Of a stretch of 64,000 bases of DNA, positions 50,638 through 58,771 are shown piece by piece (the stretch's first letter is position 1; each line of letters begins with the position of its first letter). Made by a program: the position numbers and the translations under genes. This DNA comes from Rhodobiaceae bacterium (GTDB lineage: Bacteria; Pseudomonadota; Alphaproteobacteria; Rhizobiales; Tepidamorphaceae). The stretch covers positions 102,550 through 166,549 of the forward strand of contig JACKJR010000005.1 of the NCBI GenBank assembly GCA_020637855.1, in the 5' to 3' direction. Below the pieces are notes generated by a model. It made no database searches and was not told the origin of the DNA. It worked only from the letters and a program-made list of their open reading frames with translations.

Positions 50638-52770
50638 TCAGGATCGCCAGTCATCGTCAGACACAGGTTCGGACGGAGGCAGATCGGGCTCCGTCAAGGT
50701 TTTTGCGTCCGGCTTGACCTCATCAGATCGCGGCGTGTCGTGGTCTGTCGCGGCATGCTGCGGTTGGTCGCGTGGCACCGCGACTTGGCGGCGATTGGTC
50801 TCGATGAGACGGGCGAAGGCTTCACTCGGCATTGTGGGCGCGCGTTCCAGAGTTCCGAATGGAACGGTGACTGTCACGGCACGTTCGGTATGATTTCGGA
50901 CGAAGGCTGCGAATTCGGTCTCGCGTGCCCGCTTGCGCGTTGAACCGATCGCCTCGGCATTGGTGCCCATGTTGCGGGCGAGCGCATTGGCATCCGACGA
51001 CGACACGCCGCCTGCAAATTTGACCGATGTGTTGGTCATGATACTGGCGAGCAGGGGACGGGGCAGTTGGTCCAGGTATTGATGCGCGAAGATAACCCCG
51101 AGTTTGAACTTGCGCGCCTGGCTCAACAGGCTGTCGATTGTGTCATCGAAATAGTCCGCCGCTTCGTCGATATAGAGGAATGCAGGGCGGCGGGATTGCT
51201 CGGGGATTGCTGCGCGTTCAAGTGCGGCCTGGAAGGTGAGGGCGATGAAGAACCGCCCGAGGATCGATGAGCGTTCCGCTTTCAGGAAATCCTTCGCCGT
51301 GTTGACCAGGACGAACTTTCCAGAATTGAGTGCATCGAACATATCGATGCGGTTGCGGGGATTTGAGAACAGCCGTTCGAAGGTCGGGTTTTCGAGAACA
51401 CCCCACAGGCGGCGCAGAATCTGCTTTTTGGTTTCGGCGAATTGCCGGTCGTTGAATTCATGGATGAAGAAATCGCGCGCCATGCCGTCGAGCCGGTCAA
51501 AGTAGGGCACGAACGGCGTTGCATCCTGCATCACATCTTTCAGCGTCAGGATCGTTGCATCCGGGATCACGAGCATGAGCCGGGCGAGGTATCGGAAGAT
51601 GACGCTTTGCTTCTGCGTTAGCTCGGCTCCGAGCAATCCGCCAAAAATGAAGTCATAGAGCTCGATCACACCGTTCATGATCTGCTCGCGGTAGCGTGGG
51701 CTATATCCGCGCAGGCGGGGCAGATCGATATCAAACAACCCAAGCGCCGGGGGATGTTCGACATCGGTTGGGTCGATGATGATCAGCCGGTCGGCAAGGG
51801 CACCGCCTTCGGGATTGAAGAGCTCAAGCCGGCTGAGCTTGGTCAGCATGTCGCCCTGACTGTCCATGATCACCAGGGAAGGAACCTGATTGGGCGGTTG
51901 AATCAGGTCATGCATGATCAGGTGCTGCAGGGTCTGGGTTTTGCCGTGGCCGGTGCCGGCAACGATGTGGGTGTGTTCGAACCGTGCTGAGCGCGGCAGA
52001 GAGAAGGGAACCGGTGTCATCAGCAGGTCGTAAAGGGGCGTGTCCTTGAGATAGGTCTCAACGAGCTCGGCTGGTGGTAGTTTGGAATCTGCCGGCTGGA
52101 TGAACGGCTTCTTCGGTTCTGTGTTGAGCGGGATGCCGGAAGCCTCGCAGGCATTGCGATAGATGATGTCGTGAAGGGTGGTGAAGAGGCCGAGTTCGGC
52201 AAGCTTGGATTTGTAGATGGTCCCAAGGGCGCGATCGACGAGGTCATTGATATCGCGAACAGTCGAGTAAAGCGGAACGGTGAATGTGGCCTCGGTGTCT
52301 TGTTCGGACGGGTCGCCTTTGGGGAGTTCGTTGATGATGCCGGCGAAGAGGTTGATGAGCGCGAAGGCAAATTCGTCGGCGACATTCTCCTCGTTGGCGA
52401 GGAAGTATTCCTTGGCGCGCAAGAAGCGTCTCAAATCGACCTGCTCCTGGAGGGTCAGGACGGCCGAGCTCCAATCAATCTCCGGCATCGTGAAGATCGT
52501 CTCTTCGAGCGCGATAATGTCGTATTGACAGGTTGTCAGGGCGCGTGTGACAGGCTCGAAAGCCGATATCTCAACCAGGTCGGCAACACGCATGACGATC
52601 TGGTAGGAAAGCTTGTCGATGATGGTTTCGTTTGACCAACACGATGCGTTATGGCGTGCCCTAACGCGGCGATAAAACGCGATCGTGTCGTCGAGGTCTC
52701 GGGCACGCTCGTCGGTGAACCGCCTCAGGAATGGGGTATAGGCAGAGGGTCTGGGCGGCTCATATTTCAT
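50638..52770 (-). CDS. VirD4/TraG-like type IV coupling ATPase
   Basis: About 710 residues. Walker A GTGHGKTQ and FLYIDEAADYF (Walker B) are clear; between them are a long all-helical N-terminal part and a TraG/TraM-recognition core (LVIMDSQGDML, LLSQARKFKLGVIFAHQYLDQL). No N-terminal membrane segments are seen, unlike VirD4. It probably guides element DNA to a transfer channel. The ATG at 52770 follows GGAAGAGG and overlaps the end of the upstream gene by 11 bases; a longer frame to 52839 is less likely. Confidence 0.85.
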   Translation of the reverse strand: MKYEPPRPSAYTPFLRRFTDERARDLDDTIAFYRRVRARHNASCWSNETIIDKLSYQIVMRVADLVEISAFEPVTRALTTCQYDIIALEETIFTMPEIDWSSAVLTLQEQVDLRRFLRAKEYFLANEENVADEFAFALINLFAGIINELPKGDPSEQDTEATFTVPLYSTVRDINDLVDRALGTIYKSKLAELGLFTTLHDIIYRNACEASGIPLNTEPKKPFIQPADSKLPPAELVETYLKDTPLYDLLMTPVPFSLPRSARFEHTHIVAGTGHGKTQTLQHLIMHDLIQPPNQVPSLVIMDSQGDMLTKLSRLELFNPEGGALADRLIIIDPTDVEHPPALGLFDIDLPRLRGYSPRYREQIMNGVIELYDFIFGGLLGAELTQKQSVIFRYLARLMLVIPDATILTLKDVMQDATPFVPYFDRLDGMARDFFIHEFNDRQFAETKKQILRRLWGVLENPTFERLFSNPRNRIDMFDALNSGKFVLVNTAKDFLKAERSSILGRFFIALTFQAALERAAIPEQSRRPAFLYIDEAADYFDDTIDSLLSQARKFKLGVIFAHQYLDQLPRPLLASIMTNTSVKFAGGVSSSDANALARNMGTNAEAIGSTRKRARETEFAAFVRNHTERAVTVTVPFGTLERAPTMPSEAFARLIETNRRQVAVPRDQPQHAATDHDTPRSDEVKPDAKTLTEPDLPPSEPVSDDDWRS

Positions 52771-53182
52771 AGACCTCTTCCTGCCCGTTGAAGGTCTGGG
52801 CGGCTTGCAAATAGGCCTTGGCGGTATTGCAGGCTTCAACGATCGCCGATTCAGCGGCGAGTAGCTCGCTCATGTCATTGCACTCAATGTGCTGACCTCT
52901 GGTGAGGCTATCGAGGGTGCATCGCAAGGACAGCGCCATCATGCCGGCGCTTACGGCAGCCTTGGCCGTGCCCCACAGGTTCCCAGTCGCGAGATTGCCC
53001 GCCACGGCGCCTGCGTGCTTCTTGGCGTTCTCGCTGCTGTAGACAGTGAGCGAGCCAAGCTTGTAGAGCTGCATCAGTTGTTTTTCTTCAGGCGCCAGAT
53101 CGATCCGCGCATCGAGTGCGAAAATGACCTTAGTGCTCATCATGCCGGATTGCCGCTGTGAACGGCGCAAATAGAGATACAT
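52760..53182 (-). CDS. Small hypothetical protein before the coupling ATPase
   Basis: About 140 residues. Begins MYLYLRRSQRQSGMM, then VIFALDARIDLAPEEKQLMQLYKLGSLTVYSSENAKKH, then an Ala/Gly-rich hydrophobic stretch (about 65-90) that may cross or dip into the membrane, and a polar C terminus. No family recognised. GGGGAGGGGG precedes the chosen ATG. Its end overlaps the ATPase start, so the products probably work together, perhaps as a partner of the coupling protein. Confidence 0.68.
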   Translation of the reverse strand: MYLYLRRSQRQSGMMSTKVIFALDARIDLAPEEKQLMQLYKLGSLTVYSSENAKKHAGAVAGNLATGNLWGTAKAAVSAGMMALSLRCTLDSLTRGQHIECNDMSELLAAESAIVEACNTAKAYLQAAQTFNGQEEVYEI

Positions 53183-53293
53183 CGAACACCCCCTCCCCAT
53201 GTTCGGTATCGAGGCGTGTATCTTGGAGTGAAAATAAAACTTTTACTAGAATAAATTCACGGCAAAGCAATCAGTGAGCGAGTTGTGCTTTGG

Positions 53294-54568
53294 TTATGAT
53301 TGCAGGAACCGGGCGATCTTTTCTTCAATACCGGTTCGATCTCGTCCGAAGCGGTCGCGGCTCAGAGCGATGAGCCGATCGGCATTGTTGCGATAGGGTT
53401 GGGGCGCATCGAATAGATTGATGCGGATCGGTGAAGTCGGAATGCCGTCATGAAGCAGGCGGGCCCAGGCCGCGAAGTTGGGAAGATCGAGGATGGCTTC
53501 ACCGCTCTGCAAGCCAATCTCGCGGGCAAGCAGTGGGGCGTCGGTTGCACCTGTCCGGCAAGCAAGGATCGATCCGGCGTTACCGAATATCGCTGAGCGC
53601 AGGTTGTCGGGTAGCTGATCGAGATACTGGTGCCCGAGTGTCAATGTCAGCGCGTATTTGCGCGCTTCCGATAGGATCAGCGAAAAGCCGACTGTTGCGA
53701 ATGATTGGAACTCGTCGACATAGAGATGGAAGGGCATACGATCAGCGGCGTCGATATCAACCCGTGACAATGCGGCTTGCGCGATTGCGGTGACCAACAG
53801 CGCACCGATGAGATGGGCAGTGCTTTCGCCGAGGGTTCCCTTTGAGAGATTGCAGATCAGGATTGCGCGTTCGTCGATCAGGCGGCGCGGTGTGATAGTT
53901 GCACTCGGTTGCGCCAACATGTTGCGCAACGCGGGCGCCATCAGCGCCTTGCCGATCTTGTTCTGGATCGGGGCTATGGCTTCGGTTCGGAAATGATCTG
54001 AATAACCGGCATATTCGTTGAGCCAGAAAGCACGGACGATCGGATCGCGCACATGCCGATCGATTGCTTGTGTGCGATAGCGCGTATCGATCAACAGGCG
54101 GGGAAGCATCAATAGAGTTCCACCTGGGATGTCGAGTAGGGCACGGATCGCGTGAGTGAGAATATAGTCGAGACGTGGCCCCCAACTGTCCGGCCAGACA
54201 TGGCGGAAGGATGCGACGATCCCGTCTGCGGTCATATGTTTCAGATCGTCTGGAATTCGCGATAGGGGATTAAATCCGATCGGCCGACTCAGGTCGACCG
54301 GATTGAGGTAGACGAGATCATTAGCGCGCCATCGTGGGATGTAATGGAGAATGGCGTCGGTAAGATCGCCATGCGGATCGAGGACGGCGACACCTTCGCC
54401 GGCAATGATGTCTTGGATGATCAGGTTGAGCAGCAGCGTGCTCTTTCCGGTACCGGTTTGGCCGACGACATAGAGATGCCTCCGCCTTGCCTCACGCGCG
54501 AGCGGCACGTGGCCGCCGTAACTGCTGGCGCCAAGCTGCAGGTGGTCTGAAACGTAAAATGGGTTCAT
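53294..54568 (-). CDS. Second TraG/VirD4-like conjugative ATPase
   Basis: 424 residues. Walker A GQTGTGKSTLL near 36-46, AVLDPHGDL, Walker B FHLYVDEFQSF and LTLGHQYLDQL are all present; the layout is shorter than VirD4 and no membrane helices are seen. It belongs to the type IV secretion-type DNA transfer ATPases (TraG/DUF87 superfamily). Two different such ATPases lie in one element, while no relaxase or mating-pair genes are seen in this window. The start MNPFYVSDHLQLG follows no strong ribosome site. Confidence 0.85.
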   Translation of the reverse strand: MNPFYVSDHLQLGASSYGGHVPLAREARRRHLYVVGQTGTGKSTLLLNLIIQDIIAGEGVAVLDPHGDLTDAILHYIPRWRANDLVYLNPVDLSRPIGFNPLSRIPDDLKHMTADGIVASFRHVWPDSWGPRLDYILTHAIRALLDIPGGTLLMLPRLLIDTRYRTQAIDRHVRDPIVRAFWLNEYAGYSDHFRTEAIAPIQNKIGKALMAPALRNMLAQPSATITPRRLIDERAILICNLSKGTLGESTAHLIGALLVTAIAQAALSRVDIDAADRMPFHLYVDEFQSFATVGFSLILSEARKYALTLTLGHQYLDQLPDNLRSAIFGNAGSILACRTGATDAPLLAREIGLQSGEAILDLPNFAAWARLLHDGIPTSPIRINLFDAPQPYRNNADRLIALSRDRFGRDRTGIEEKIARFLQS

Positions 54569-54967
54569 GGGCGGAATGGAGCCGGCGTGCCGTGCGCGCC
54601 GCAGGTAAGGACTGGCGCGGGCTAAATCGAGGTTCCAAAAATCCCCGTTTGCCGGGGCTAATAGGCGCCTTCTTGCCGTAAGGCTTGCCGAGCCCCCCGC
54701 TCACTGACCGGCTCTTTCCGGCCACGATCGCTTATTCGATGGTGGCCGATATTATTGTACCGCGATCGCATTCCAGCAGCACATTGTATTTCGGTATCTT
54801 CTTTGCCCCTTCATTGACCCCAGAGGGCGGGTAGCAGACGCTTTTTGCTTAGGCACAAGGCAGTCTACTACTTACCCTAAGCCTAAATCGATACTGAAAT
54901 CGAAGCTTCAACGAAGTGCTCAAATTTCTATCTGGCGGTGGCGCGATGTGTATACCATGATGGCTGA
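54569..54967. other. 400-base non-coding stretch before the retron-like genes
   Basis: No supported gene. Contains a small hairpin CCCCG-TTTGC-CGGGG (54643-54657) and, further right, an inverted pair GCTTAGG (54847-54853) and CCTAAGC (54876-54882), 85-120 bases before the next start, which could be an operator. It may also hold the transfer origin of the element. Nothing decisive is visible. Confidence 0.4.
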
Positions 54968-55474
54968 ATGAGTGCGGGAACACAGATGCAGGTTGTGGGG
55001 CACCACCTGGATGTACAGGCGGTTGCTGCAAGTAATGCAGACAAGGATGCATTCGCTCGCTCTGCTTTTAACCGGTATTACTACAGTGCATTTCTGACGA
55101 TTAGAGAAATGCTTTCCAAGATGGACCCTGCATGGGCTGGATTGGGCCACGCATCTTATCCGGATATTCTCACAGGGAATATTAGGAAGTCTCTCAAGCG
55201 CGCCAGGCGACGCGCTTCTAAGAATGATGACGACGACTTAGTGGAGAAGATCGACAAGGCCGTCCGCTCGATTCACGAACTTACTTCAATAATTCGGACA
55301 GCTTATGCAGTGAGAGTCATTGCCGATTATCAGCCTGAGGAAGTCATATGCTTCACTAACGCTGGCAGGTTCACGCTTCGGTCAGTCAGCGCCACCGATG
55401 CGTACGATTGGGAAAGCACCTCACGCGCACACTGTGGCAGCGTGTACCAGGCTTGGAGTGAGGTCCATGGATGA
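54968..55474 (+). CDS. HEPN-like protein of the retron-like operon
   Basis: 168 residues, helical. KDAFARSAFNRYYYSAFLTIREML followed by a Gly/His turn (GLGHASYPDIL) resembles HEPN domains, whose family pattern RSAxxRxYYAxF and a later Arg/His motif often form an RNase site. The C-terminal part is basic (IRKSLKRARRRASK) then polar. The usual Rx4-6H RNase motif is not clearly seen, so catalytic activity is uncertain. The stop overlaps the next gene by eight bases (ATGGATGA), so the two are translated together. An internal ATG (MQVVGHH) is a possible start. Confidence 0.55.
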   Translation: MSAGTQMQVVGHHLDVQAVAASNADKDAFARSAFNRYYYSAFLTIREMLSKMDPAWAGLGHASYPDILTGNIRKSLKRARRRASKNDDDDLVEKIDKAVRSIHELTSIIRTAYAVRVIADYQPEEVICFTNAGRFTLRSVSATDAYDWESTSRAHCGSVYQAWSEVHG

Positions 55475-56192
55475 GTCAGAAGAGATTGCGGATGCCCTCA
55501 AAAATCAGGGCCTCACTCTTGTTGGAAAGCCCGTGGAAGACAAAGAAGGAAGGGGGCATTTGGTATTTGTTTCCGTCTCTTTTGACGAGGGCGGCAAGCA
55601 ATCTCCGACAAACTATGAGATCTCAAGAGCAGAAGCCCTAGTGGAGAGTATACTCGGAGATATTTCAATAATTCTTGTCTCTGAGAAGGGGAACGACTTC
55701 AAAAATAATATAAAATCAATGCTAATAAGAAGATATTCTAAACAAATTAGGAACATTTTTACTTCAGTTAAAGGGAATAAAGTGTCGTTATGGATAGAGC
55801 CGAAAGCAGATATTGCAGAGACACAGATTAGAGAGATAGAAAATAGAGCTCGTGATTTTTTAAGAATATTTAACCTGTCGCTAGATCACTTTACGAATAC
55901 CCGGCAAAATAATACACCTTCAAACACTGCTTGCCTCAACCTCATCCGAAAAAAGGCTCCCCTGTCACAAGATCAACTCGAAATCGAATTGAGGGAGAGA
56001 GGTTTTGATGTGCCCACGCAAGATTGGCTAGCCAAGAATCTCGATCGTTGGCGCAAGGGGCAGTTGATTCACCGAAGAGCAGATGGGGGCTACGTTATGA
56101 CGGTTAAAGGCTTGAAAGCACTCGGGTCGGGGAAGAACCGACGCAGCCCTGACATAGCTCGGGCGCTTGATATGGCGCGGCGACAGAGTTAG
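55467..56192 (+). CDS. Winged-helix protein of the retron-like operon
   Basis: 241 residues. The N-terminal half has a mixed alpha/beta look (LVFVSVSFDEGGKQSP, ALVESILGDISIILVSEKG, VSLWIEPKAD) without a recognised family. The C terminus (LNLIRKKAPLSQDQLEIELRERGFDVPTQDWLAKNLDRWRKGQLIHRRADGGYVMTVKG in outline) reads as a winged helix. The second half is AT-rich, unlike the host. The ATG overlaps the HEPN-like stop. It is directly followed by the msr-msd-like RNA. Winged-helix partners are known beside several retron reverse transcriptases; a role in binding the retron DNA or in effector control is inference. Confidence 0.6.
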   Translation: MDESEEIADALKNQGLTLVGKPVEDKEGRGHLVFVSVSFDEGGKQSPTNYEISRAEALVESILGDISIILVSEKGNDFKNNIKSMLIRRYSKQIRNIFTSVKGNKVSLWIEPKADIAETQIREIENRARDFLRIFNLSLDHFTNTRQNNTPSNTACLNLIRKKAPLSQDQLEIELRERGFDVPTQDWLAKNLDRWRKGQLIHRRADGGYVMTVKGLKALGSGKNRRSPDIARALDMARRQS

Positions 56193-56200
56193 CTTCGAGA

Positions 56201-56350
56201 TGTGGGGGTCTCGATGAGGGCGTGTATCACGCCTCCTATGTCAAGACCAACTACAGAAGGATTTCCGCCGATTTTGTCGGTGATCCTTCGAATCCCCGAC
56301 AAATTCGGCGGTACTCATGAAAGGTTACTTTGCTAGATGAGGCCCCCACA
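56201..56350 (+). ncRNA. Candidate retron msr-msd RNA
   Basis: About 150 bases between the winged-helix gene and the reverse transcriptase. The ends pair: TGTGGGGGTCTC (56201-56212) with GAGGCCCCCACA (56339-56350), 12 bp with one G-U, as the a1/a2 repeats of retron RNAs. Inside are a short hairpin GGCGTG-TAT-CACGCC (56219-56233, msr-like) and a long hairpin CCGCCGATTTTGTCGG / CCGACAAATTCGGCGG (56265-56280 and 56296-56311, one mismatch, msd-like) with a 15-base loop. The priming G cannot be fixed by eye. The a2 arm overlaps the first codons of the reverse transcriptase frame. Confidence 0.68.
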
Positions 56351-57317
56351 CCCTTGTACTGCAAACATTTGCTTTTTAGCCGAAGACGCAAACGAACTCA
56401 TTAGATTAATTGGCGATGAGGTAGGGGAAGGCGAGGCAGAATTAATCCATGAGTACTATAAGCTAGGGATACCGCCAGTAACGTCTCGTGACGCATTATC
56501 AGCGATGTTTGGGTACAATCCTGGATTTGTATGGTCACTGCTCAATCGACCCCGAAAACACTACCGAACTTTTGAAATTCCAAAAGGTCAAGAAGTTCGC
56601 ACGATCACAGCGCCTAAGGTTGCCCTGAAGATCATCCAAAAATGGCTTAGTGTACATTTTGCGAGCGTTTGGACCGCCCGTCCTGAGGTGTGCGGCTTCG
56701 TACCAGGTAGGTCTCACATTCAGGCTGCGTCCAGGCACGTAGGATGCCACTGGGTCGCTTCAGTCGATATAGAGAATTTCTTCCCAAGCGTGCCCCACCA
56801 TCGCGTGGTAGACGCACTGCGATTATTGGGGTACCGCGACCCTTTCAGCCTAGAAGCCCTTACTGATTTAACATGTTTTAGGGGAGGGCTGGCTCAAGGT
56901 GCGCCTTCAAGTCCCGTGCTATCAAACATCGCCCTTTCTACTCTAGACGAAGCCCTTGCAGTCTACGCGAGTGATCGCGGATTCGTTTACTCAAGGTACG
57001 CTGACGACATCGTTCTTTCCGGTAAGGGCGATCCACCTCCGGATGTTCATCCAGATATTTCTCAGATGGTTCGCGATGATGGCTGGAACATTTCTGAAAG
57101 AAAAAGCCGCGTAGATAAGCTGCCAGGAAGGCTGAAGGTTCACGGACTGTTGGTTTCCGGTGAACGAGTTCGCCTCACCAAAGGGTACCGAAACAAAATT
57201 CGAGCCTTTCGGCACTTGATTAACAATGGGGGTGTCAAACAAAAGGACTTAGCGAGGATAAGAGGGCATCTAGCCTACGCTGAGGAAGTAGATAGGTTTG
57301 CTGCTGGAAAAATCTGA
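56337..57317 (+). CDS. Retron-type reverse transcriptase
   Basis: 326 residues. The RT core is intact: catalytic Asp in ASVDIENFFPSV (144), AQGAPSSPVLSN (186-197) typical of the bacterial retron/group II type, and YADD (221-224). The thumb region has KVHGLLV (268-270 VHG) in place of the common VTG, and no clear NAxxH is seen, so it is a divergent member. The start ATG lies in the a2 arm of the RNA; no later in-frame ATG near by fits. It would copy the upstream RNA to msDNA. It ends the operon. Confidence 0.85.
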   Translation: MRPPHPCTANICFLAEDANELIRLIGDEVGEGEAELIHEYYKLGIPPVTSRDALSAMFGYNPGFVWSLLNRPRKHYRTFEIPKGQEVRTITAPKVALKIIQKWLSVHFASVWTARPEVCGFVPGRSHIQAASRHVGCHWVASVDIENFFPSVPHHRVVDALRLLGYRDPFSLEALTDLTCFRGGLAQGAPSSPVLSNIALSTLDEALAVYASDRGFVYSRYADDIVLSGKGDPPPDVHPDISQMVRDDGWNISERKSRVDKLPGRLKVHGLLVSGERVRLTKGYRNKIRAFRHLINNGGVKQKDLARIRGHLAYAEEVDRFAAGKI

Positions 57318-57470
57318 GACGGATGCGCTGTATTTGCCGTCAATTCCGACGCTCAGCGGTCACGGATAGGTCAGATGCCGTAGCTCGCGGTATCTATTGT
57401 TGTATGTACGCAAGCCTAAAATTGCAGCGCGATTGCATCAATGATCGTGAGCATCTGCTTTGGGCCGGGG

Positions 57471-58343
57471 CTAATCTTTCCGCGATCTTCTTAGAGCGTT
57501 AAGTACGTCTGGATCGCCAGCGAGTGATTGCGCCACTTCCAAGCCTGTTTTCAATTTCGAAGATGCTTCGTCGGTGAACCCGTCTGGCGGCAGACGATCA
57601 ATTTTTTTGAAAACACTGTCGAGACCTAGGGTGGGATGATGCCAGTCAACCATTTCGTCTCCAACGGGCCAACTGCTATCGGGATTCTTCAGCAGCGAAG
57701 TATCTAGGAAGAAATTAGCCCCAGTGAATCCTCCAGCCGCTCCTGAGCTTTCGGCCACATAGGCTTTTGTGAAGGCAAAATTTGCTTGCAGCTGCGGAAC
57801 AGAATCAAAAGATGGCCGCACAGTTGATGCTTCTCTTATGGCTTGGTCCGCGGAAAGCCTGCCCTCGCGATACCGCTTAAGAATTGAATTCACCTTACCG
57901 TGGTCTGGCTCGAATATGGTCTTTCTGCCTCTCATCCGAAAACCGCAAGCTACCACCATCCTAATCCCTGGATGGCCGTTTTGGGTTTCTTCTTGATTGA
58001 TAGATTGAAACAGCTTCCAACTCCGCATCAAGAAGTCATGCGAAACGGAACTGCTTCGCAAAGACAAATCGCGGAAGGTGGCAACTCCATCATTAATTAC
58101 TAGGCTTCGAAAATTCCTGTTGCTGTGCTCGGCAACGGTGCGGTGAAAATTCCGCATCCGTTTGATGCTATTTTTTGCGCGCGCATCCAGAGGGTTGAAT
58201 TGAGCCTCAGCAATCTTACCGCCGTATCCAAGAAGATCGCCCCATGCCACTATTGAAATCTGGAACGGAAATCTTTGGCCTTGGCTGACTGGTGGATTGT
58301 TTTTCGGACGTGACACGAACTGATCCTTCAGAAATGAGTTCAC
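57471..58343 (-). CDS. Hypothetical protein with nucleotidyl-cyclase-like palm pattern
   Basis: 290 residues. In the first half a hydrophobic strand with Asp (ISIVAWGDLLGYGG) is followed after a helix by a second strand with Asp (LVINDGVATFRD) and then GIRMVVACGF. This D-x-LG / N-D-G-x / R-x-x-x-x-G order is that of class III cyclase and GGDEF-type palms, often found in unnamed defence-island proteins. The C-terminal half shows no known motif. It faces the reverse transcriptase tail to tail with 150 bases between. Function unknown; the family call is tentative. Confidence 0.5.
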   Translation of the reverse strand: MNSFLKDQFVSRPKNNPPVSQGQRFPFQISIVAWGDLLGYGGKIAEAQFNPLDARAKNSIKRMRNFHRTVAEHSNRNFRSLVINDGVATFRDLSLRSSSVSHDFLMRSWKLFQSINQEETQNGHPGIRMVVACGFRMRGRKTIFEPDHGKVNSILKRYREGRLSADQAIREASTVRPSFDSVPQLQANFAFTKAYVAESSGAAGGFTGANFFLDTSLLKNPDSSWPVGDEMVDWHHPTLGLDSVFKKIDRLPPDGFTDEASSKLKTGLEVAQSLAGDPDVLNALRRSRKD

Positions 58344-58741
58344 TCAATACACAAATGTAACTACATCAGGCACAGTTTTTCATCGACAGTCTCTATGGCA
58401 ATGCTGCGACGCGGTGGCTCTCAGAATTCAGAAGTATGAACGGCAGCTTTAGTCCGAAATAATATACTCAATCAATGGTTCAAAAGCTTGCAAAGGGAGC
58501 TTCATTGCTCATCATAGCAGGGCGTTCAAGTCCTTTTTCGTTCTCCTTGGTGAGACGGAAAGCGACATTCTCCTCGGAGCCGACACAATCTCCAACCCCT
58601 GATCTGCGCGTCGGTCAAGGCCGGCAGATGCCGCCCCGCAGGGGTTGCCTTGACGGGCGCGAACAAGGGCAGGGGAGAATGGTAGGGCTGGTCCGATGCT
58701 GACGGCTGCTCCATTAAATCTGGTGTCACTCAGCAACAAGA
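58344..58741. other. Non-coding stretch, no gene supported
   Basis: About 400 bases between the palm-like gene and the DUF3768 terminator. The only frames are short (up to 87 codons), poor in start signals and without domain pattern. A fragment around 58526-58729 in minus frame (HLPALTDAQIRGW) may be a decayed coding piece. Confidence 0.4.
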
Positions 58742-58766
58742 ACCCCACCCGATGATCGGGTGGGGT
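58742..58766 (-). terminator. Hairpin after the DUF3768 gene
   Basis: Arms ACCCCACCCGAT and ATCGGGTGGGGT, perfect 12-bp stem, six bases after the stop on the minus strand. The following minus-strand run (TCTTGTTG) is only partly T-rich, so it may be a weak terminator. Confidence 0.65.
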
Positions 58767-58771
58767 CATGA

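Noticed and set aside
56201..56350. Simple transcription terminator after the winged-helix gene
   Set aside because: There is no T-run after the long hairpin, and the enclosing 12-bp end pairing is not explained by a terminator; the retron RNA reading accounts for both.
56337..57317. Group II intron reverse transcriptase
   Set aside because: No maturase or endonuclease domain after the thumb, no intron RNA domains V/VI visible downstream, and the length is that of a retron RT.
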